The notes under the pieces: generated by a model
What the model was told of the DNA's origin: nothing
The model's database searches: none
The model's input: the letters and a program-made list of their open reading frames with translations, nothing else
Position numbers and translations under genes: made by a program
From: Dehalococcoidia bacterium UBA3254
GTDB lineage: Bacteria; Chloroflexota; Dehalococcoidia; Dehalococcoidales; UBA3254
Direction of reading: 5' to 3'
NCBI GenBank assembly: GCA_002362735.1
Contig: DEUU01000288.1
Coordinates: forward strand, 1-12,062
DNA length: 12,062 nucleotides
Shown here: positions 7,205 through 12,062 of the stretch, piece after piece
How positions within the stretch are numbered: the stretch's first letter is position 1
Layout of the letters: every line of letters begins with the position of its first letter

Positions 7205-7445
7205 ATATCGTGGTTTCTTCTTACCGAAAATAGGTATTTAGGCGGATGCGAACTTATTCGCCCTGGGATATATTGATAGTATCAAGTTGTAAGGCGAAAG
7301 TCGTATGACTTGAAACTGTCATGAAGGGTGGGTAGGGAACTGGCCTTATGATCCACCAGGCAACCTTTAATCCTTAAAGGTGCTACAGCCAGCCCGCAAG
7401 GGAACGACAGGTCGCAGGTAACCTACGAAAAAGGGTATTTTTTTA
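7205..7445 (+). ncRNA. Probable HEARO/IscB-type omega-RNA, no iscB adjacent
   Basis: The stretch is non-coding and dense in stems. GGCGGAT 7241-7247 pairs with ATTCGCC 7256-7262; TTGA 7273-7276 with TCAA 7282-7285; ATGAC 7305-7309 with GTCAT 7318-7322; GGTGGGT 7327-7333 with ATCCACC 7351-7357 (enclosing GGGAACTGGCC); CCTTTAA 7364-7370 with TTAAAGG 7374-7380; CCC-GCAA-GGG is at 7393-7402 and CGAC/GTCG at 7405-7414. It ends in seven T's (7438-7444). The order of conserved words (GGCGAAAGTCGTATGAC, AAGGGTGGGTAGGGAACTGG, GGGAACGACAGGTCGCAGG) is what I recall from HEARO, the RNA later shown to be the guide-bearing omega-RNA of IscB nucleases. Such RNAs carry the guide at their 5' end, here the 16-20 nt up to 7224. 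No IscB frame exists in the window, so a nuclease would have to act in trans. A group II intron piece was considered and fits less well. Structured RNA: confident; family: probable, from memory. Confidence 0.7.
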
Positions 7446-7446
7446 C
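7225..7446 (+). mobile_element. Minimal omega-RNA-only element (about 220 bp)
   Basis: The edges are defined by the two halves of the interrupted minus-strand gene, so the inserted DNA is essentially the RNA scaffold and its T-tract. TTAC stands at both edges (7221-7224 just outside the left end, 7443-7446 at the right end), and TTACC is shared. IscB elements belong to the IS200/IS605 group, whose transposases insert 3' of a short motif such as TTAC without target duplication, so this fits. With no tnpA and no iscB the element is non-autonomous. If the shared TTACC is collapsed to one copy (222 bp removed), the host frame would close with a stop; if 220 bp are removed it stays open. The exact edges are therefore open by a few bases. 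Confidence 0.5.
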
Positions 7447-7491
7447 CATTTAGGGTAAGCTGTCACGACGCTTTCATAGTATTCGTTCATC

Positions 7492-7707
7492 CTACTCAAT
7501 TGGGGCGACTACATTTTGGCTCTGGATAAGGTATACCGGAATGCCATCTGGAGTTACCTCGCCTACAAGTCTAACGATGCGGGTAACAACCATCTTGATT
7601 TTGATTATCTTTCCATCGGCTAGTTGATACTCGTTAAAGTCCTCTTTCCGAGTCATGAAATCGACAGATTCTGCTTCAACCTGTCTGCCTTGATAGGGTA
7701 CTTTCAT
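7492..7707 (-). CDS. Small conserved-looking hypothetical protein (71 residues)
   Basis: The ATG at 7705-7707 is chosen over an upstream TTG because GGAGG (7716-7720) lies eight bases before it. The product begins MKVPYQGRQVEAESVDFMTR, is rich in alternating Val/Ile and charged residues, and is probably a small beta-rich domain; the end reads VTPDGIPVYLIQSQNVV. There is no signal peptide, membrane segment or cysteine pair. It is the first gene of a minus-strand pair, its stop being one base from the ATG of the interrupted gene, and it is divergent from the zinc-ribbon gene at 7745. I do not recognise its function. Composition and the strong Shine-Dalgarno support a real gene. Confidence 0.75.
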   Translation of the reverse strand: MKVPYQGRQVEAESVDFMTRKEDFNEYQLADGKIIKIKMVVTRIVRLVGEVTPDGIPVYLIQSQNVVAPIE

Positions 7708-7729
7708 TTTCTTATCCTCCAATAAGCGT

Positions 7730-7762
7730 TACAATATTAATGAAATGTGGCCATTTAAGCAA
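7730..7762. promoter_or_regulatory. Overlapping divergent promoters between two small genes
   Basis: Minus strand: TTGCTT (7757-7762) and TAATAT (7734-7739) with 17-bp spacing, ahead of the 71-residue gene. Plus strand: TACAAT (7730-7735) lies nine bases before the ATG at 7745, so the plus transcript would begin within about three bases of its start codon. The two -10 boxes overlap, which would make the promoters mutually exclusive. Confidence 0.4.
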
Positions 7763-8071
7763 AAAAATAAGGATAAAATTCCCGAGCAATCGGACATTGC
7801 CTGTACGTTTTGTCTGAGTACAAAAACAATCGTCATCACTCATCATGGTGGTGATCAAGCTAATTATATCAGAACGTGGAGAGGCCAACGTCATTTGACC
7901 TGCCGATGCCTGGATTGCGAACGGGATTTCTATGCTGATGTTAGTAATGTAGCCATCGATTCCCGCATTGATCGTGATGATCAGCTAATCGATGATGAGG
8001 AAGCCTTGAGAGCCGCTGAAAACGAGATAAAACGGCAAGCAGATGAAGAAAATGATCATAGATTTGGATAA
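7745..8071 (+). CDS. Zinc-ribbon protein with acidic C-terminal tail (108 residues)
   Basis: The ATG at 7745 has no Shine-Dalgarno; a TACAAT box nine bases upstream suggests a leaderless or nearly leaderless mRNA. The product begins MWPFKQKNKDK. It has C20-x2-C23 and C55-x2-C58 (with an extra C53), the two knuckles of a zinc ribbon. Between them lies a conserved-looking core, THHGGDQANYIRTWRGQRHL, and after them the aromatic RDFYAD typical of ribbon ends. The last ~40 residues are highly acidic (DDQLIDDEEALRAAENE) and probably helical. Stand-alone ribbons of this type could bind nucleic acid or act as a partner; the function is unknown. It is divergent from the 71-residue gene, 37 bp away. 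Confidence 0.75.
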   Translation: MWPFKQKNKDKIPEQSDIACTFCLSTKTIVITHHGGDQANYIRTWRGQRHLTCRCLDCERDFYADVSNVAIDSRIDRDDQLIDDEEALRAAENEIKRQADEENDHRFG

Positions 8072-8073
8072 TC

Positions 8074-8213
8074 GTTAGCTAAAATACCTATTGCTTCTGC
8101 CGCTTTCACCCAGCTTTTCGAAAATAACGCTGAAGGTTGCCGTAGAAGGTCCCTCTTGTTTTTTCCTTTTCGTTTGGGAAGAGTAATCGCCACAAAAATT
8201 CTTTAGGTTTCAT
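8074..8213 (-). pseudogene. Small-gene remnant, K-x-A-E-A-I-G copy 2
   Basis: On the minus strand an ATG at 8211-8213 opens 35 codons (MKPKEFLWRLLFPNEKEKTR, GTFYGNLQRYFRKAG) ending at the TGA 8106-8108. In another frame the same stretch continues VKAAEAIGILANDY. Joined by a small frameshift it would be a basic protein of roughly 50 residues. Its end matches copy 1 at 6721-6815. No Shine-Dalgarno precedes the ATG, so a decayed or very weakly expressed gene is likely. Confidence 0.4.
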
Positions 8214-8221
8214 TGTGGCGA
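8187..8221. repeat. 9-bp inverted repeat
   Basis: TCGCCACAA (8187-8195) pairs perfectly with TTGTGGCGA (8213-8221) around a 17-nt loop. It overlaps the putative start of the minus-strand remnant. It has no clean T-tract after it on the plus strand; it could still end the zinc-ribbon transcript weakly. Confidence 0.45.
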
Positions 8222-8555
8222 GATATTTACCACTCTGGAATAAGCTAAGCTCTGTGTCGACACCGTATAGGTCCAGCTAATTACTTAGACATAATTATAT
8301 GACGGCATACTTGAGTAATGCTTATTTCTGAATTTTTTGAAATGCCTCAAAGTAAAAGACTTGTAAACCAAAAGATATGCATCATAGGTAGATTGCGATA
8401 CGGAAAAGCAGTAAAAGCAGCTATGCAATCGGCGGATAAAATCTTTCTAAACTCGAATTAAAATGGAGATAGAAAACATAAACTTTGGCCTATGGTACCA
8501 TCGCCGGCTGATCGATTCTATCATAGAGTGCGATTAAATTCCCGGAAGAAGGATT
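8222..8555. other. Gene-free leader of the M48 gene with two short palindromes
   Basis: No reading frame of note. ATGGTACCAT (8492-8501) is a perfect 10-bp palindrome, and TCTATCATAGA (8516-8526) is a second one just before the M48 gene. The word ATTCTATC-ATAGAG in the latter recurs, with one extra G, in the hairpin at 6063-6097. These may be regulator sites. I find no convincing -35/-10 pair here. Confidence 0.3.
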
Positions 8556-10022
8556 ATGTCTAAATCTCATTCTCGTTCGTTAGCGCATCAGGCGATAATG
8601 GCCCTGATGCTGATGATTGGTTTTTACGTCCTGGCGCTTGCCGTTGCAGGAGGCTTATTATTCCTGATTTATTTTCAGATATCTGAAGGCGCTTTCAGCA
8701 TCTATTTATCGATTATCTGCTTCATTGGCGCGATGTTGACAATCTGGTCGATCTTTCCGCGTATGGAAAAGTTTGTTCAGTCTGGCTCCCTCCTGACTCC
8801 CGATCAACAGCCCCGTTTATTTAGCGAGCTGAGTTCAATAGCTAAATCCACCGGCCAGGAAATGCCGACCGAAGTATATATCATTCCGGATCTGAACGCC
8901 GCGGTGAGTCAGATGGGCCGGACGAGTCTTTATAAAAACCGCCGCATCATGGTCATTGGCCTCCCTTTACTGAAAGTATTGACTGTCTCCCAGTTCAGAG
9001 CGGTCCTGGCTCATGAGTTCGGCCACTACTGTGGCGGTGATATCAAGCTGGGGCCGTGGATTTTCAAGACCCGGGCAACCATCATTAGCACTCTTTGGGG
9101 ATTAAGAGGACTTTCCATTCTCCAATTGCCTTACAGAGGCTACGCGATGATGTTTTTAAGGATTACCCAATCCGTCTCCCGGCAGCAGGAGCTTTCGGCG
9201 GATGCTGTAGCAGCCCACATTACAGATCCTCAAACGATGGCAAACGCTTTACAAAAAATTCAGGGTGCGGCTCCGGTATGGGTAGCTTACTGGATGAATG
9301 AAGTTGTCCCTGTGTTTAGAGCCGGATATATGCCACCTCTCGCCGATGGTTTTGGTCGCTTTTTGCAGTCTAAAACGATCACCTGGAAGGTCAACCAGAC
9401 TATCGAGAATGAGACCAGCCAATCCCAGCAAAATCCTTTTGACAGCCATCCCTTGCTGTTTGAACGGATCGCCGCTATTCACGCCCAGCCTATCATTACC
9501 GAAACGCCCGGTGACCCTCCGGCTATTTCTCTTATAAACAATATTCCGCAAATTGAGATAGATCTTCTGGAAAGAATCTCTAAAATAGCCCATATAGAGC
9601 ATTTGACTCCTGCCAGCTGGGATGATTTGGTAGAACTTTTTTATATTCCAAGCTGGGAGTCCAGTATTAAACAGCAAAAATTGGCACTGGAAGGAGTGAA
9701 GCCGGAAGACCTGCCTGAACTGGTTCGGAATCTACCAAAATTTGAATCGAAAATAATGGGGTTATTTGAATTGTCATTGCAGCAGCGATTGAACTATGGC
9801 TATCATCTGATCGGGGCGGCATTAACTCTGGCTTTATTCAGGAAGGGCTGGGCAGTACATACGGCTCCGGGCGAGGATGTTTACATAACCCTGGAAGAGC
9901 AAACTTTATTTCCATTCAAAATCTTTCCGAATCTGGCTTCGGGGACGTTGACCGGAGAACAATGGATGTCTACCGTTAGAGGAATTGGGATTGCAGGCAT
10001 GGATTTAAGTAAAGTGGCATAA
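8556..10022 (+). CDS. M48-family membrane zinc protease
   Basis: The ATG is served by GGAAGAAGG (8544-8552). Of 488 residues, the first ~75 contain two membrane segments (about 13-40 and 47-68). The catalytic site is intact: H153-E154-F155-G156-H157 in AVLAHEFGHY binds zinc and activates water, and E212 in ELSADAVAAH is the third ligand, with the typical ExxxD pattern. Between them lies another moderately hydrophobic stretch (about 180-200). The family (HtpX/Ste24-like) cleaves membrane or misfolded proteins at the inner face of the membrane. The last ~180 residues (after about 310) are not part of the core peptidase, include LPELVRNLPKFESKIMGLFE, and may bind substrate or a partner. The gene is single and converges on the YyaL gene. 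The htpX symbol is avoided because the protein is far longer than classical HtpX (about 290 residues). Confidence 0.9.
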   Translation: MSKSHSRSLAHQAIMALMLMIGFYVLALAVAGGLLFLIYFQISEGAFSIYLSIICFIGAMLTIWSIFPRMEKFVQSGSLLTPDQQPRLFSELSSIAKSTGQEMPTEVYIIPDLNAAVSQMGRTSLYKNRRIMVIGLPLLKVLTVSQFRAVLAHEFGHYCGGDIKLGPWIFKTRATIISTLWGLRGLSILQLPYRGYAMMFLRITQSVSRQQELSADAVAAHITDPQTMANALQKIQGAAPVWVAYWMNEVVPVFRAGYMPPLADGFGRFLQSKTITWKVNQTIENETSQSQQNPFDSHPLLFERIAAIHAQPIITETPGDPPAISLINNIPQIEIDLLERISKIAHIEHLTPASWDDLVELFYIPSWESSIKQQKLALEGVKPEDLPELVRNLPKFESKIMGLFELSLQQRLNYGYHLIGAALTLALFRKGWAVHTAPGEDVYITLEEQTLFPFKIFPNLASGTLTGEQWMSTVRGIGIAGMDLSKVA

Positions 10023-10029
10023 ATAAAAG

Positions 10030-10064
10030 CCTGCCGGAAGAGAATCTCATCATTTTCCGACAGG
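10030..10064 (-). terminator. Terminator for the YyaL-type gene, in the convergent gap
   Basis: CCTGCCGGAA (10030-10039) faces TTCCGACAGG (10055-10064). On the minus strand all ten positions pair (one U-G wobble), and the stem is followed by CTTTTATTTAT. On the plus strand the same position is a C-A mismatch and no T-tract follows, so it serves the minus gene (stop at 10132) better than the M48 gene. Confidence 0.7.
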
Positions 10065-10131
10065 ATAGTATTCCGGATAAAGCTAGCATCAAGATGGTAC
10101 AGTAAGAAACGCCAGCGTCTCTTCTGCCGGA

Positions 10132-12062
10132 TCAGCCTTTTTGATTGAACAATTGAAGCATCCTGGTAATATCCGTAGTTGGGAGCTTGCAATTGTAATT
10201 AATACAGACATAGGCCGTCGCTTTATTGTTAATACTTTTATTCTGCCTGATATATGGGGCAATAAATGTAATCTCCGGGGAGTTCATTTCTTCAGGGAGC
10301 AGGATCAGCACTTTATTCGGTATGTATTCCCGGTTAATTGCAAATAGCATTTCCCTGGTGTCTCCTGCCTTCGAATCTCCTGCAATAACTACCTCATAAG
10401 ATGGACCAGTAGCAAAATCGACAGCCACTAATAGCTGGGTATGAGAAGAAGGGGATTTCAGGATATCGGGGAAAGCACTCCCGATTTGGGCAGCTCTTTT
10501 TTCTAATTCCGGACTGGCTGTAATCCGTCCTAAACGCAGAAGATTTAGCATTGCTACCGAATTACCGGAAGGGACAGCTCCATCGTAAATCTCTTTCTGC
10601 CGAAGAGGAAGTCGTTCACCATCGTCCGCGGTAAAGTAAAACCCGCCGTTATGGTTATCCCAGAAATGCTCTAAAAGAAGAGCATTTAATGAAAGCCCTT
10701 TTTTGAGATAACAGGTGTCGAAGGTGGTTTCATACATTTCCACCAGTCCATAAATTAAAAAAGCATAGTCGTCCAGATGAGCCGGAATTGCGGCTTCTCC
10801 ATCCCGGTAACGATGTACAAGCCGTCCGTCCCTGCTGAGCATATTTTTCATGATGAAATCGATGGCATGTTGTGCTGCATCAACGTAAGTGGGTTCATTT
10901 AAAATCCGGGCACCTCTGGCTAAAGCAGCGACCATGAGGCCGTTCCAATCTGTTAAGATTTTATCGTCTCGGAATGGATGTATTCGTTTATCCCTGTAAG
11001 AAAATAGTTTACCTGTGATTGCGATTAAATGTTCGTGGAGTTCGGGTAGAGACAGACCAGATTCATCTGCAATTTCCTCCAATGATCCGGTCATGTGAAG
11101 AATATTGCTTCTATTACTTTCAGCTGATGCCTCATGGGTAAAGTTACCATTCTCTTTCACATTGAATATCTTTAAGAATAACTCCAGTTCACCCGGTCCG
11201 AGGACTTGCTTGATTTCGTCAAGCGACCAAAGATAAAACTTCCCCTCTTGACCTTCGCTATCAGCGTCTTCAGCGGAATAGAAACCTCCTGCCGGAGCGG
11301 TCATGTCACGCAAGACATACGTAAATATTTCACGCGCCGTTCCAGCATATTCCTGTTTGCCTGTTGCCTGATAGGTTTCTAAATATGCTATAGCCAGTAG
11401 AGCTTGATCATAGAGCATTTTCTCGAAATGGGGTACGAGCCAAAATTGGTCTGTAGAATAGCGATGGAAACCGAATCCAATCTGGTCATAAATGCCGCCT
11501 GACCTCATCTTCTGAAGGGTTTTTTCCACCATCTCAAGGGCATTACTGTTATCAGTCCGTTTCCAATACCTCAGCAAAAAGAGCAGATTATGTGGCGTCG
11601 GAAATTTTGGAGCTCTTCCAAAACCGCCGTATTCAATATCGAAATGTTTGCTAAGCTCATTAAAGGCGAGATGCAACACCGTTTCACCCAGGTCTTGCTC
11701 ACCAGGTATTGGTTGAGAGGTCTGTTGCAAAGTAAACGTTATCTGGTTCGCTGAATTCAAGACTTCCGCTCGCCGTGTTACCCATATTTCCTTGATGCGG
11801 GGTATAAGATCTATCATCCCTAACCGTCCAAACCGGGTCTCCTTTGGAATGTAAGTACCGGCAAAAAACGGCTGTTTATCCGGTGTCATAATAATACTAA
11901 GCGGCCATCCTCCGCTGCCTGTCAGATTCTGGCAGACTGTCATGTAAAACATATCGATTTCAGGACGTTCCTCGCGGTCTACTTTTATAGAGATGAAGGC
12001 ATCATTCATAAGACGGGCCACAAACGGATCCTCAAAAGATTCATGCGCCATGACATGGCACC
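10132..12062 (-). CDS. yyaL: YyaL/DUF255-type thioredoxin-fold protein, 5' end outside window
   Basis: The frame continues past the window edge: before the first Met (12049-12051) the codons read V, H, C and two bases of a Trp codon, matching the family's C-H-W-C-H-V motif, so about 45-50 residues are missing. Counting from that Met, residues 1-95 finish the thioredoxin-like domain (MAHESFED, KVDREERPEID, and GGWPLS with the cis-Pro at 50). The rest is a six-hairpin (alpha/alpha-toroid) region with family words GGFGRAPKFP (about 142-151), GFHRYSTDQFWLVPHFEKML (194-213) and SAEDADSEG. Total length would be near 690, normal for the family (related to animal SPATA20). The biochemical role is not established; a sugar-epimerase-like fold coupled to a thioredoxin domain is known. 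No truncation or frameshift inside the window. Confidence 0.92.
   Translation of the reverse strand, partial: CHVMAHESFEDPFVARLMNDAFISIKVDREERPEIDMFYMTVCQNLTGSGGWPLSIIMTPDKQPFFAGTYIPKETRFGRLGMIDLIPRIKEIWVTRRAEVLNSANQITFTLQQTSQPIPGEQDLGETVLHLAFNELSKHFDIEYGGFGRAPKFPTPHNLLFLLRYWKRTDNSNALEMVEKTLQKMRSGGIYDQIGFGFHRYSTDQFWLVPHFEKMLYDQALLAIAYLETYQATGKQEYAGTAREIFTYVLRDMTAPAGGFYSAEDADSEGQEGKFYLWSLDEIKQVLGPGELELFLKIFNVKENGNFTHEASAESNRSNILHMTGSLEEIADESGLSLPELHEHLIAITGKLFSYRDKRIHPFRDDKILTDWNGLMVAALARGARILNEPTYVDAAQHAIDFIMKNMLSRDGRLVHRYRDGEAAIPAHLDDYAFLIYGLVEMYETTFDTCYLKKGLSLNALLLEHFWDNHNGGFYFTADDGERLPLRQKEIYDGAVPSGNSVAMLNLLRLGRITASPELEKRAAQIGSAFPDILKSPSSHTQLLVAVDFATGPSYEVVIAGDSKAGDTREMLFAINREYIPNKVLILLPEEMNSPEITFIAPYIRQNKSINNKATAYVCINYNCKLPTTDITRMLQLFNQKG

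Larger units (their letters stand above)
7133..7490 (-). pseudogene. 45-residue gene interrupted by the omega-RNA element
   Basis: One base after the TAG of the 71-residue gene, an ATG (7488-7490, minus) opens MNEYYESVVTAYPKW (7446-7490), then hits a stop inside the RNA element. On the far side of the RNA, the minus frame from 7225 to the TAG at 7133-7135 reads GKKKPRYIIRW, LERRIEGHPEWW, RLRRLNV. Deleting 7226-7445 (220 bp) joins the two in frame as a 45-residue basic, Trp-rich protein. The tight spacing to the upstream gene implies translational coupling in a two-gene operon. Both halves look like real protein and end exactly at the edges of the RNA. The family is not recognised. The exact joint may differ by a few bases, because TTACC is present at both edges. 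Confidence 0.6.

Noticed and set aside
6982..7233. Plus-strand 83-residue frame overlapping the zinc-ribbon gene
   Set aside because: No ribosome binding site; it runs into the interrupted-gene region opposite a better minus-strand frame, and its start overlaps the ribbon gene out of frame.
7291..7328. Similarity to group II intron domain V (AAGTCGTATGAC, TTGAAA, GTCAT)
   Set aside because: The motif lies in the middle of the RNA rather than near its 3' end, the catalytic AGC triad reads AGT, there is no intron 5' GTGYG end, and no reverse transcriptase is present. The other conserved words fit HEARO/omega-RNA better.
9881..10192. Minus-strand 103-residue frame across the convergent gap
   Set aside because: It overlaps the ends of both real genes and the terminator, with no ribosome binding site.
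1..12062. tRNA genes, rRNA, CRISPR arrays
   Set aside because: No T-loop GGTTCRA context with an acceptor stem, no rRNA-like stretch and no regularly spaced identical repeats were seen on either strand.

Overview
The window (about 45% G+C by eye) reads as a bacterial chromosome segment. The FecR-like secreted protein, a lipoprotein with a Thr/Ser-rich linker, an M48 membrane protease, a YyaL-type protein and an IscB/HEARO-type RNA together suggest a Chloroflexota-like (perhaps Dehalococcoidia-like) anaerobe. That placement is inference from gene style, not a database result. Well-kept large genes lie at both sides, and a gene-poor accessory stretch with small genes, gene remnants and a mobile RNA lies between them.

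Left part (1-5579, all + strand): the 3' end of a secreted FecR-like protein; a good extended -10 promoter; a 989-residue protein with a complete M28 metallopeptidase centre behind about 700 unexplained residues; and a lipoprotein of unknown function. Each large gene has its own long upstream region, so they look like separate transcription units.

Middle part (5580-8555): a frameshifted membrane-protein remnant on the minus strand; a 64-residue gene with a strong Shine-Dalgarno and a clear terminator; a 57-residue zinc-ribbon gene; a structured RNA; a divergent pair of small genes (71 residues on minus, 108-residue zinc-ribbon on plus); and two short related minus-strand remnants that read K-x-A-E-A-I-G.

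The main discovery candidate is at 7205-7446: a stem-loop-rich, U-tailed RNA of roughly 220-240 nt. I recognise it as probably a HEARO/IscB omega-RNA, with no iscB or transposase beside it. It splits a small minus-strand gene. On one side is ATG plus 15 codons beginning directly after the 71-residue gene's stop; on the other, 30 codons ending in a stop. Removing 7226-7445 joins them in frame as a 45-residue protein. This looks like a minimal non-autonomous omega-RNA element whose guide would be copied from the gene it landed in.

Right part (8556-12062): an M48 protease with an intact zinc site on the plus strand converges on a YyaL/DUF255 thioredoxin-fold protein on the minus strand, with a terminator hairpin between them serving the minus gene. 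The YyaL gene runs off the window end inside its CxxC motif.
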